Below are positions 1 to 10,027 of a stretch of 64,000 nucleotides of DNA, piece by piece (the first letter of the stretch is position 1; the number at the start of each line of letters is the position of its first letter). Source of the DNA: DATBLE01 sp963791425 (GTDB lineage Bacteria > Actinomycetota > Thermoleophilia > Gaiellales > Gaiellaceae); the NCBI GenBank assembly GCA_963791425.1, contig CAWBSE010000003.1:868001-932000 (forward strand), in the 5' to 3' direction. The position numbers and the translations under genes were made by a program. Under the pieces are notes generated by a model, which worked only from the letters and a program-made list of their open reading frames with translations, was not told where the DNA came from and ran no database searches.

Positions 1-2150
<2,150 letters not shown>

Positions 2151-2154
<4 letters not shown>

Positions 2155-2594
2155 GACTCTTCCCGCCGCTCGCCGAGGACGATCAGGATCCGGCCGGTAC
2201 GCGGCCGCTGCGCCAGCGGCATCACGATCGTCAGCTGGCCGCGCTCGTAGTGCGCCTCGGCGCGCTCGGGGTCGACGTCCTCGGCCAGGCTGACGCTGCG
2301 CTGGAACTGTCCGTACTCGATCTCCATCTGGCGGTACGAGACGCGGCCCTCGAGCCGCGGCCGCCGCCGGATGCCGGTGATCGTCACGGTGCGCTCCGTC
2401 ACGGTGATGTCGACGTCTGCCGGGTCGATGCCGGCGAGGTCGACGACCACTGTCACGGCCGGCGGAGTCTCGGACCGGTAACAGTCGATGTGCGGCTGGT
2501 AGCGCCCGCGCCGCGCGGCGAAGCCGGGCAGCTGCCACAGCTCGGAGAAGAGCTCTTCGATCTGCTCGGGAAGGATGTCGCGTTTTCTCGGCAC
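2151..2594 (-). CDS. Hsp20/alpha-crystallin family small heat-shock protein
   Basis: 147 aa, GTG start. The central part (about 45-135) is an alpha-crystallin domain: VVVDLAGIDPADVDITV, then a TVTITG strand, the YGQFQRSVSL segment and the GQLTIVMP strand. The C-terminal IxV-type tail reads RILIVLGE. Such chaperones hold unfolding proteins in the cytoplasm. It is the first gene of a two-gene operon with lon and overlaps its start by four bases, pairing a holdase with a protease. A TACCCT box ends 8 nt before the GTG, which suggests a leaderless transcript. I see no HspR-type inverted repeat (HAIR) in the promoter. Confidence 0.93.
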
Positions 2595-2602
2595 GTGGCT
2601 CT

Positions 2603-2608
2603 AGGGTA
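2603..2608 (-). promoter_or_regulatory. Predicted -10 box of hsp20-lon (TACCCT)
   Basis: TACCCT on the minus strand with an 8-nt spacer to the GTG at 2594. This is the same geometry as other leaderless starts in the window. No convincing -35 box is visible. Confidence 0.5.
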
Positions 2609-2634
2609 CCCTCGGGTCGACGGTCCAACACGGA

Positions 2635-2663
2635 TTAGTACGCGCTAACTTAGCAAACACTAA
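2635..2663. promoter_or_regulatory. 29-bp bipartite palindromic operator between hsp20 and the MMPL gene
   Basis: Perfectly centred on base 2649: TTAGT, 4 nt, GCTAA, C, TTAGC, 4 nt, ACTAA. Both the inner (GCTAA/TTAGC) and outer (TTAGT/ACTAA) arms are exact inverted repeats about the same centre. The site ends one base before the TTG start of the transporter. Nested palindromes of this size and AT-richness are typical of TetR-type operators, and TetR repressors commonly control MMPL/RND exporters. No repressor gene is adjacent, so the regulator is not identified. Confidence 0.7.
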
Positions 2664-2664
2664 C

Positions 2665-4836
2665 TTGATCACGACGTGGACGAAGGCGGCGATTCGCTTC
2701 CGGTGGGCGGTCGTCTGCGCATGGGTGGTCGTGCTGCTGGTGGGGTTCTGGGCAGCGGGCCGGCTCTCGTCGCTCCAGTCGAACGTCTTCAGCGTGCCCG
2801 GCACCGATTCCGAGCACGTCCGCGCGGTGCTGCAGGACCACTTCGGCGATCGCAGCGACGGCGCCTTCACGGTCGTCTTCCGCGTTCCCGATTCCGCCGA
2901 TGCGTCCACGCAGGCGCGTCTGCAGGGTGTGGTCGACCGTGCAGCGCGCGCGGTCCCCGGCGGCAAGGGCACAGCCCTCGTGATCGCCGGCCCGCACGTG
3001 CTCTACGGGAACGTGATCTCGACGCTCAACCTGGCGAAGGCGAAGAACCGCGCCGACGCCCTCGTCCGTGCCGTCGGACAGCCGCCGGGGGCGCACGCGT
3101 ATGTCACCGGTGCGCCCGCGATCCAGAACGACCTCGATCCGGTCTTCAGCAAGGATCTGAAGAAGGGCGAGTCGATCGCGCTGCCGATCGCGCTCCTCGT
3201 CCTGCTGCTGGTCTTCGGCGTCTCGTGGGCGGTGACGATCCCGTTCCTGTTCGCGGCCAGCACCGTGTTCGGGACGCTCTCGCTGGTCTACATCGTCGCG
3301 CACTTCATGAACATGCCGACCTACGCGACGAACCTCGTGTTCCTGATCGGGCTCGGGGTCGCGATCGACTACTCGCTGCTGATCGTCTACCGCTTCCGCG
3401 AGGAGCTGGCCAACGGGCTGGAGGTCGAGGCGGCCGTGCTGCGGACGATGCAGACCGCGGGGCGCGCAGTGATGTTCTCGGGGGCGACCGTCGCGATCGG
3501 GCTCGCGCTGCTCATCTTCATGCCGCTGCCGTTCATCCGCTCGATCGGCGTCGCCGGGTTCCTGCTCCCCGTCGTCTCGGTGCTCGCCGCGGCGACGCTG
3601 CAGCCGGCGCTGCTCTCGCTCTACGGTCGCCGCGGCACGCGGCGCCTGCCGGTCGCGGGGTTCTTCCACCTCCCGGTCAAGGCTCGGGCGCCCGACGACG
3701 ACGAGCACCGGTACTGGGCGCGAATGGCGCGGTCGATCATGCACCGGAAGTGGCGGTACGTGATCGCCACGGTCGGGCTGCTGCTCGCCGGGGCCGTGCC
3801 GGTCGCCTGGCTCCAGCTCACCCCGGGTGCGACGGCGGGCATCCCGCAGTCGCCGCAGTCGGTGCGCGGCCTGAAGGTGCTCGAGGGGGCGCTCGGGCCC
3901 GGGGCGATTGCTCCGGCCCAGGTCCTGATCGACACGGGCAAGGCGGGAGGCGCGTCCGACCCGGCCGTGCAGGCGGCGATCGTCCGGCTGGTCTCCCAGC
4001 TGAATCAGGACCAGGAGGTGTCGGCAACCTACTTCCTGCCCGGCGGCCGGTTCTTCGATCCGACCCGGCGGTACGCGCAGGTGATCGTCGCCACGGTCCA
4101 CGAGTACGGCTCCGAGGAGGCCCAGGCATTCGCCGGCCGCCTGCGCTCGAAGCTGATCGACGCGGCCGGATTCCCGGCCGGCGCCGACGTGGAGGCGGGC
4201 GGAGCGTCACCGCAGGGCGTCGACTTCCTCAACGTCGCCTACGGCACGTTCCCCTGGCTCGTCCTGGCGGTGCTCGTGCTCACCTACCTGCTGCTGATGC
4301 GGGCGTTCCGCTCGCTGATCCTGCCGCTGAAGGCGGTGATCCTGAACCTCCTGTCGGTTGCGGCCGCGTACGGCGCGCTCGTGCTCGTCTTCCGGTTCGG
4401 GATCGGGAAGGACGTGCTCGGGCTGTACCAGTTCCCGCAGATCGAGGGCTGGATCCCGATCTTCCTGTTCGCGATGCTGTTCGGCCTCTCGATGGACTAC
4501 GAGGTGTTCCTCGTCAGTCGGATGCGCGAGGAGTGGGACGAGACGCACGACAACGAGCGGGCGGTGGCGATGGGGCTCGAGCGCACGGGCCGGATCATCA
4601 CGGCGGCCGCGGTGATCATGGTCGCCGCGTTCAGCGGGTTCATGGCAGGGAGCATCGTCGGCCTCCAGGAGTTCGGCGCCGGGCTGGCGGTCGCGATCCT
4701 GCTCGACGCGACCGTCGTGCGGGCGGTGATGGTGCCCGCGCTGATGGCGGTCATGGGCCGCTACAACTGGTGGCTGCCGGCACCGGTCGCCCGCGTTGTG
4801 CGCGTGCGGCCGTCCCCGTTGGCGCCCGCTGAATAA
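2665..4836 (+). CDS. MMPL/RND-family transporter
   Basis: 723 aa integral membrane protein with the duplicated MMPL layout: a first membrane helix (about 12-30), a large extracytoplasmic loop, a five-helix block with AIDYSLLIVYRF (Asp235-Tyr236), a second loop, and a second block with SMDYEVFLVSRMREEWD (Asp611-Tyr612). These Asp-Tyr pairs are the proton-relay residues of MmpL/HAE-type RND exporters, which move lipids, glycolipids or hydrophobic drugs by proton antiport. The only in-frame start before the first helix is TTG at 2665, directly after the palindromic operator, so the message is probably leaderless. The substrate cannot be told from sequence. Confidence 0.92.
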   Translation: MITTWTKAAIRFRWAVVCAWVVVLLVGFWAAGRLSSLQSNVFSVPGTDSEHVRAVLQDHFGDRSDGAFTVVFRVPDSADASTQARLQGVVDRAARAVPGGKGTALVIAGPHVLYGNVISTLNLAKAKNRADALVRAVGQPPGAHAYVTGAPAIQNDLDPVFSKDLKKGESIALPIALLVLLLVFGVSWAVTIPFLFAASTVFGTLSLVYIVAHFMNMPTYATNLVFLIGLGVAIDYSLLIVYRFREELANGLEVEAAVLRTMQTAGRAVMFSGATVAIGLALLIFMPLPFIRSIGVAGFLLPVVSVLAAATLQPALLSLYGRRGTRRLPVAGFFHLPVKARAPDDDEHRYWARMARSIMHRKWRYVIATVGLLLAGAVPVAWLQLTPGATAGIPQSPQSVRGLKVLEGALGPGAIAPAQVLIDTGKAGGASDPAVQAAIVRLVSQLNQDQEVSATYFLPGGRFFDPTRRYAQVIVATVHEYGSEEAQAFAGRLRSKLIDAAGFPAGADVEAGGASPQGVDFLNVAYGTFPWLVLAVLVLTYLLLMRAFRSLILPLKAVILNLLSVAAAYGALVLVFRFGIGKDVLGLYQFPQIEGWIPIFLFAMLFGLSMDYEVFLVSRMREEWDETHDNERAVAMGLERTGRIITAAAVIMVAAFSGFMAGSIVGLQEFGAGLAVAILLDATVVRAVMVPALMAVMGRYNWWLPAPVARVVRVRPSPLAPAE

Positions 4837-4839
4837 AGT
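4834..4839 (+). promoter_or_regulatory. Possible -10 box (TAAAGT) for the FHA gene
   Basis: TAAAGT contains the stop codon of the MMPL gene and is followed by 6 nt and then the GTG at 4846, matching the leaderless geometry seen elsewhere in the window. Confidence 0.4.
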
Positions 4840-4845
4840 GCGGGC

Positions 4846-5442
4846 GTGGCCGACAACCGGGCCAGTCTGATTCTCCCCGACGGAACCGAGCGGGACCTCA
4901 CCGCCGAGTTTTCCGTGGGCCGCGCCGAGGACAACAGCCTGATCATGGACAAGCCGACCGTCAGCCGGCATCACCTCGTCGTCACCGAGGAGGGCGACCG
5001 CTGGTTCGTCGAGGACCGCGGCAGCTTCAACGGCACGTTCATGAACGGCTCGCGGATCCAGGCGGGGTCGAAGGTGCCGCTCCGTCACGGCGACCGGATC
5101 GGCCTGGGCGCCGAGAGCGTCGTCTTCTCGGCGCCGAAGTCCCTGATCGATCCGGAGGTGACGACGTCGCTCTCGACCGGCCCGCCGGCGATGACCCGGC
5201 CGCTCTCGCCGTTCCAGAAGCAGGTGGTCGAGGCGCTGTGCGCCGGCTGGCTCGCGGGCGGCTCGCTCGACGACCTGCCCACGAACGACGAGATCGCCGC
5301 GCGACTCGGCACACCGGGCGCGACGGAGACGGTGAAGGCGGCGCTGCGGCGCGCCTACGCGAAGGCGGGGCTCACGGAGGGCTCGCCGTACGCGAAGCGG
5401 CGGGCGCTCTGCAAGATCGCCAGGCAGCGCGGGTGGGTATGA
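4846..5442 (+). CDS. FHA domain protein with C-terminal winged-helix-like region
   Basis: 198 aa, GTG start. Residues 5-95 form a forkhead-associated domain with the full phosphothreonine-binding signature: Gly25-Arg26, Ser40-Arg41-His42-His43 and Asn62-Gly-Thr ... Asn67-Gly. The C-terminal part (about 115-198) reads as helices with TNDEIAARLG and ends KRRALCKIARQRGWV, resembling a helix-turn-helix. It may therefore read a phospho-signal from a Ser/Thr kinase and act on DNA or another partner; that part is inference. Its stop overlaps the ATG of the nucleotidyltransferase gene (ATGA). Confidence 0.88.
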   Translation: MADNRASLILPDGTERDLTAEFSVGRAEDNSLIMDKPTVSRHHLVVTEEGDRWFVEDRGSFNGTFMNGSRIQAGSKVPLRHGDRIGLGAESVVFSAPKSLIDPEVTTSLSTGPPAMTRPLSPFQKQVVEALCAGWLAGGSLDDLPTNDEIAARLGTPGATETVKAALRRAYAKAGLTEGSPYAKRRALCKIARQRGWV

Positions 5443-6182
5443 AAGGCGTCGTTCTTGCAGGCGGGACCGGGTCGCGACTCGACCCGCTGACCCGGATCAC
5501 CAACAAGCACCTGCTGCCGGTCTACGACCGGCCGATGGTCTCCTACGCGATCGAGGCGCTCGTGCGTGCCGGGATCAACGAGCTGATGCTCGTCACGGGC
5601 GGGACGCACGCCGGCGAGTTCTTCCGCCTGCTCGGCAACGGCCACGAGCACGGGATCGACAAGCTGCTGTACGCGTACCAGGAGAAGCCGGGTGGGATCG
5701 CGGAGGCGCTCGGCCTGGCGGAGCGGTTCGTCGACCGCGACCGTGTCTGCGTGATGCTCGCGGACAACGTGCTCGAGCGGTCGTTCCGACCGTCGGCCGA
5801 GCGGTTCGCCGCGCAGGCGCGCGGCGCGCGGATCCTCCTGTCCCGCGAGTACGACTCCGACCATCTCCGCCACCTCGGCGTCCCCGAGTTCGACGGCGAC
5901 GGGAAGCTCACGCGGATCGTCGAGAAGCCCGACGAGCCTCCGAGCGAGTACGCGGTCACCGGCGTCTACTTCTACGACGAGACCGTGTGGGACGTGCTGC
6001 CGACGCTAGAGCCGTCCGGCCGCGGCGAGCTGGAGATCACCGACGTGAACAACTGGTTCGTCGAGCAGGGAACGATGGAGTACGACGTGCTCGAGGGCTT
6101 CTGGGGCGACGCCGGCGAGTCGATCGAGGCGTACTACGTCGCCAACGACTTCGTCCGGGCGAACGGCGCGAACCATGATTGA
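5439..6182 (+). CDS. rmlA: RmlA-like glucose-1-phosphate nucleotidyltransferase
   Basis: 247 aa with the nucleotidyltransferase signature LAGGTGSRLDPLTRITNKHLLPV at the N-terminus (split here: LAGGTGSRL and NKHLLPVYDRPM) and EKPDEPPSEYAVTGVYFYD in the sugar-binding half. RmlA makes dTDP-glucose from glucose-1-phosphate and dTTP, the first step to dTDP-L-rhamnose. At 247 aa it is shorter than enterobacterial RmlA (about 290) and belongs to the short form common in actinobacteria. It overlaps the FHA gene by four bases and the next gene by eight, and the rest of the pathway follows. The exact nucleotide and sugar are inferred from this context. Confidence 0.88.
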   Translation: MKGVVLAGGTGSRLDPLTRITNKHLLPVYDRPMVSYAIEALVRAGINELMLVTGGTHAGEFFRLLGNGHEHGIDKLLYAYQEKPGGIAEALGLAERFVDRDRVCVMLADNVLERSFRPSAERFAAQARGARILLSREYDSDHLRHLGVPEFDGDGKLTRIVEKPDEPPSEYAVTGVYFYDETVWDVLPTLEPSGRGELEITDVNNWFVEQGTMEYDVLEGFWGDAGESIEAYYVANDFVRANGANHD

Positions 6183-7407
6183 CGGGATCGTCCGGGTTCC
6201 GCTGAAGCGCTACGAGGACGAGCGCGGGTGGCTGATGGAGATCCGCCGCGAGAGCGCGCTGCCCAAGCCGACGCGGCAGACGAACGTGTCGTTCTCGCGC
6301 GCGGGCGTGATCCGCGGGCTGCATTTCCACGAGCGCGGCCAGGACGACCTGTTCTGTTGCCTGCAGGGCACGGCCCGCGTCGTCGTCCTCGACCGCACCA
6401 CCGGCGAGACCTTCACCGAGGACATCGGCCAGGACAACCCGGTGGCGCTCTACATCCCCGGCATCCACGCTCACGGTTTCGAGGCGATCACCGATCTCGT
6501 CTTCTGTTACCACGTCACCGAGGAGTACGACCCCGCCGACCCCGACGAGCACGGGATCGACTGGGACGACCCGCGGGTCGGCCCACCTCTGGAGCACCTC
6601 ATCTCCGATCCTCTCGGCGAGAGATACCCCCGCGTCCTGATCACGGGCGCCGGCGGGCAGCTCGGGACGGCGCTGGCGGAGGCGTTCCCGTGGGCGCACG
6701 CGTTCGACCGCACGGGGCTGGACGTCGTTCAGGAGGTGCCCGAGGGATACGACCTCGTCCTGCACGCCGCCGCCTGGACGAACGTCGACGGGGCCGAGGG
6801 CGAGCCGCACAGCGCGGAGGCGGTGAACGTCCTCGGGACGCGGAACGTCGTCGCCGGTGGCGCGCCGGTCGTCTACTTCTCGAGCGACTACGTCTTCGAC
6901 GGCGAGAAGCGCGAGCCGTATGTCGAGTCCGACCCGCCCGCGCCGCGTTCCGTCTACGGCCGGACGAAGCTCGAGGGCGAGCAGGAGGTACGCGACGGGT
7001 GGATCGTGCGCTCGTCTTGGCTGTTCGGCTCGACGGGCCACAACTTCGTCCGGACGATGCTCCGCCTCGGCGCTGAGCGCGACGAGGTCGCCGTCGTCGA
7101 CGACCAGCGCGGCTCCCCGACCTACGTCGGTCATCTCGCCGATGCGACCCGGACGATCATCGAGCTGCCGCACGGCACGTACCACGCCGCCGCCGAGGGC
7201 GACTGCACCTGGGCCGACTTCGCGGAGGCGATCTTCGAGGACGCCGGCCTCGCCTGCCGCGTCCGCCGGATCACGGCCGCCGAGTACGGCGCCGCCGCAC
7301 CCCGCCCGGCCTACTCGGTCATCCGCTCCGAGAACCCGGACACCCCGCGCCTCCCCCACTGGCGCGAGGGTCTGCGCGCCTGCCTCGTCCGTCTCGGCCA
7401 CGTCTGA
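6175..7407 (+). CDS. rmlCD: RmlC-RmlD fusion: dTDP-4-dehydrorhamnose 3,5-epimerase / reductase
   Basis: 410 aa bifunctional protein. Residues 1-148 are a cupin with the RmlC signature RGLHFHERGQDD (His50 is the expected catalytic base) and HGFEAITD. Residues 150-410 are an extended short-chain dehydrogenase: nucleotide-binding LITGAGGQLGTAL, FSSDYVFDGE, and the YxxxK pair Tyr261/Lys265. Together they convert dTDP-4-keto-6-deoxyglucose to dTDP-L-rhamnose, epimerase then NADPH-dependent reductase. There is no stop or start between the domains and both have their usual length, so this is a true fusion. It shares eight bases with rmlA. Confidence 0.93.
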   Translation: MIDGIVRVPLKRYEDERGWLMEIRRESALPKPTRQTNVSFSRAGVIRGLHFHERGQDDLFCCLQGTARVVVLDRTTGETFTEDIGQDNPVALYIPGIHAHGFEAITDLVFCYHVTEEYDPADPDEHGIDWDDPRVGPPLEHLISDPLGERYPRVLITGAGGQLGTALAEAFPWAHAFDRTGLDVVQEVPEGYDLVLHAAAWTNVDGAEGEPHSAEAVNVLGTRNVVAGGAPVVYFSSDYVFDGEKREPYVESDPPAPRSVYGRTKLEGEQEVRDGWIVRSSWLFGSTGHNFVRTMLRLGAERDEVAVVDDQRGSPTYVGHLADATRTIIELPHGTYHAAAEGDCTWADFAEAIFEDAGLACRVRRITAAEYGAAAPRPAYSVIRSENPDTPRLPHWREGLRACLVRLGHV

Positions 7408-7420
7408 GCACCGCCCACGA

Positions 7421-7550
7421 GACATGTCCGCGCAGGCCACGGCTGGTGCCAGGCACAGGACTTGGCCGTTCTGGCCAATCACCCGGCATCGTTGACGGCC
7501 GCTCTCGTCCGGATTGGACATGTCGCGTGCCTGGCACCGGACGTGTCCGG
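7421..7550. repeat. Palindrome-rich intergenic element (REP-like)
   Basis: The spacer before rmlB holds two GACATGTC palindromes (7421-7428, 7517-7524), GTGCCAGGCAC (7446-7456), its reverse complement GTGCCTGGCAC (7527-7537), and CCGGAC-GT-GTCCGG (7537-7550). The GTGCC motifs can pair over a 70-nt loop. Related words recur at 15532-15554, 28229-28249, 45400-45435 and 63957-63989, so this looks like a dispersed palindromic family rather than a single operator. Confidence 0.6.
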
Positions 7551-7599
7551 TTGAGCCATGGCGGTGGCTCGCTGGCGGACAGGGCCGTTTCGTCTCCTC

Positions 7600-7605
7600 T
7601 ACCCT
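7600..7605 (+). promoter_or_regulatory. Predicted -10 box of rmlB (TACCCT)
   Basis: TACCCT followed by 7 nt and the ATG at 7613; leaderless geometry. It lies just downstream of the palindromic spacer, giving rmlB its own promoter. Confidence 0.55.
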
Positions 7606-7612
7606 TGTGGGC

Positions 7613-8604
7613 ATGAGGGTGCTCGTCACCGGCGGGGCCGGGTTCATCGGGTCGCACTTCGCGAAGCGGCTCGCCGCGCGCGGGGACGAGGTCGTCGTCC
7701 TCGACAAGCTGACCTACTCCGGGAACCCGGCGAATCTCGACGGCACGGACGTCGAGCTGGTGGTCGGGGACATCTGCGACGCGGAGGCGGTCGCCACCGC
7801 CGGTGCCGGTTGCGACGCGGTCGTCAACTTCGCCGCCGAGACGCACGTCGACCGGTCGATCCTCGGCGCGGCCGAGTTCATCGAGACCGATGTGCACGGC
7901 ACCTACGTGCTGCTGAACTGGGCGCGCGAGACCGGCGCCCGCCTCGTCCAGGTCTCGACCGACGAGGTGTACGGCGACATCCCGGAGGGCGAGCGCTCCA
8001 CCGAGACCGATCCGCTGCGGCCGTCCAGCCCCTACGCGGCCTCGAAGGCCGGAGGTGACCTGCAGGTGCTCGCCGCCGTCCGCACGCACGGGGTAGACGC
8101 GTGCATCACCCGCGCCGCGAACAACTACGGGCCGAACCAGTACCCCGAGAAGCTGATTCCGCTGTTCGTCACCAACGCGCTCGACGGTGAGCCGCTGCCG
8201 CGTCTACGGTGACGGCCGACAGCGGCGCGAGTGGCTCCACGCCGACGACCACTGCGCCGCGGTCGAGCTCGTCCTCCGCGAGGGCCGCTCCGGCGAGATC
8301 TACAACGTGGGCGGTGAGGAGCGCGAGAACATCGAGATCACACACGCGCATCCTTGAGTTGACCAGCGCAGACGACGACCTGTCCGCCATGTCGATGACC
8401 GGCGCCGGCCACGACCGTCGGTACGCGCTCGACGACTCGAAGCTTCACGCGCTTGGCTGGTCGCGGTCGCACTCGCTCGGTGGAAGTGGCCTCCGCGAGA
8501 CGGTGGACTGGTACCGCGACAACCGCGCCTGGTGGGAGCCGATCAAGAGCGGCGAGTACCAGCGGTACTACGAGCAGCAGTACGGCGCTCGCCTCAGCAG
8601 TTAA
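7613..8604 (+). pseudogene. rmlB: dTDP-glucose 4,6-dehydratase RmlB, interrupted by two +1 shifts
   Basis: The N-terminal 195 codons are a clear RmlB: VTGGAGFIGSHF, VSTDEVYGDI and the catalytic YAASK. One extra base near 8201 moves the frame (VYGDGRQRREWLHADDH follows), and another near 8346 moves it again (RILELTSADDDL to the end, including WWEPIKSGEY). Removing two bases gives 329 aa, the normal length, with all motifs present. Since all three segments are well conserved, sequencing error or very recent damage is likelier than an old pseudogene. RmlB removes water from dTDP-glucose to give the 4-keto-6-deoxy intermediate used by the RmlC-RmlD fusion upstream. Confidence 0.9.
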
Positions 8605-8641
8605 TTCCCTGTAAACGGCCCGAAACGTCAGCTAGCCTGGG

Positions 8642-10027
8642 GTGCCGGGTTCGCACATGCCCAGTCGCCGCCTCGCCCTCCTCATCGCCCTCCTCGCGGC
8701 CGCGCTGCTCGGTCCAGCGGGAGCGAGCCCGCAGACGACGCCCCCGGCGGTCGTCGCCACCACGTTCGTGATCTCTGGCCACGGCTGGGGCCACGGCGTC
8801 GGGCTGGCGCAGTGGGGCGCGTACGGGTACGCGAAGCACGGCGTCACGTACGACAAGATCCTCTCGCACTACTACCCGGGCACCACGCTCGCCCCGACGC
8901 CGGTCTCGAAGATCAACGTCCTGCTGGTCGAGGGCGCGAAGCGCGTCGTCGTCTCGTCGCCGGCCGACTTCAGCGTCAGGGACGCCTCGGGCGCCGTCCA
9001 CGACCTCGCCGCCGGCAACTACGCGTGGGACTCGACGCTGACGCTGCAGACCGACCCGTCGCAGCCGGCCGTCCAGCTCCCCGGCCCGCTCACCTTCCTC
9101 CCCGGCAAGCAGCCGCTCTGGCTGAAGAATCCCTACCGCGGCACGTTCACACTGGCGGCGAACGGCAAGAACCTGACCGTTGTGAACTCCGTCGCGATCG
9201 AGGGGTATACGCGCGGTGTGGTCTCCAGCGAGATGCCGCACGACTGGCCGCTGGAGGCGGTGAAGGCGCAGGCGGTCGCCGCCCGCTCCTACGCGCTCGC
9301 GCATCGCCGCGGCGGCACGTTCGACGTCTACAACGACACGCGCGACCAGGTCTACGGCGGCATCCTCGCCGAGACGCCCGTCGGCGACCAGGCGGTCGCG
9401 GGCACGAAGCGCCAGGTGCTGCTCTACGACGGCAAGGTCGCGAGCACGTTCTTCTTCTCGAGCTCCGGCGGCCGCACGGCTGCCGTCACCAGCGTGTTCT
9501 CGGGCGCCAAGCCGACGCCCTATCTCGTCTCGGTGCCCGACCCCTGGGACATCTACTCCCCGTACCACAACTGGGGCCCGGTGGCCGTCAACGCCACCAC
9601 CGCGAGCCAGATCCTCCAGGTCGGCGGGATCACCGCGCTCCGCACCGTTCCGGCGAAGGGCCACGCAAAGTCGATCGTCGTCACCGGCCGCAACGGCGAC
9701 GTCACCATGTCCGCCTCGGAGGTCCGCCGCGCGCTCGGCCTGCGCTCGACCTGGATGACCATCGGCGTGCTCGCGCTGTCCCGCCCCGGCGGCGACGTCG
9801 CACCGGGCTCGTCGGTGACGATCAGCGGCAAGGCGACCGGGGTGCAGAGCGCGACGCTCGAGCAGCGGGCCGCCGCCGGCGGCACGTGGCAGCCCGGCCC
9901 GGCGCTGTCGCTCCAGTCGGACGGCACGTTCTCGGTCGCCGTCGCGCCGTCGGCGCCGACGCTCTACCGGCTCTCCGCCGGCACGATCAAGAGCGCCGCG
10001 CTGAAAGTCGCCGTCGTCGCGACATGA
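8642..10027 (+). CDS. SpoIID/LytB-domain secreted protein
   Basis: 461 aa from GTG 8642; an ATG at 8657 is an alternative and begins the signal peptide (RRLALLIALLAAALL, cleavage near GASPQ). The body carries the SpoIID family pattern: HGWGHGVGLAQWGAYGYA near the N-terminus, then SVAIEGYTRGVVSSEMPHDWPLEAVKAQAV (cut: EGYTRGVVSSEMP and WPLEAVKAQAVAARSYAL) and FFFSSSGGRTA. SpoIID is a peptidoglycan lytic transglycosylase in spore formers; in non-sporulating actinobacteria homologues are presumed wall enzymes. The C-terminal 100 residues look like a beta-rich Ig-like domain. The stop overlaps the next ATG (ATGA). A TAGCCT box lies 3 nt before the GTG. Confidence 0.88.
   Translation: MPGSHMPSRRLALLIALLAAALLGPAGASPQTTPPAVVATTFVISGHGWGHGVGLAQWGAYGYAKHGVTYDKILSHYYPGTTLAPTPVSKINVLLVEGAKRVVVSSPADFSVRDASGAVHDLAAGNYAWDSTLTLQTDPSQPAVQLPGPLTFLPGKQPLWLKNPYRGTFTLAANGKNLTVVNSVAIEGYTRGVVSSEMPHDWPLEAVKAQAVAARSYALAHRRGGTFDVYNDTRDQVYGGILAETPVGDQAVAGTKRQVLLYDGKVASTFFFSSSGGRTAAVTSVFSGAKPTPYLVSVPDPWDIYSPYHNWGPVAVNATTASQILQVGGITALRTVPAKGHAKSIVVTGRNGDVTMSASEVRRALGLRSTWMTIGVLALSRPGGDVAPGSSVTISGKATGVQSATLEQRAAAGGTWQPGPALSLQSDGTFSVAVAPSAPTLYRLSAGTIKSAALKVAVVAT

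Noticed and set aside
2595..2664. HspR (HAIR) or CIRCE element in front of hsp20
   Set aside because: The palindrome present has TTAGT/GCTAA arms, unlike CTTGAGT-N7-ACTCAAG or the CIRCE arms.
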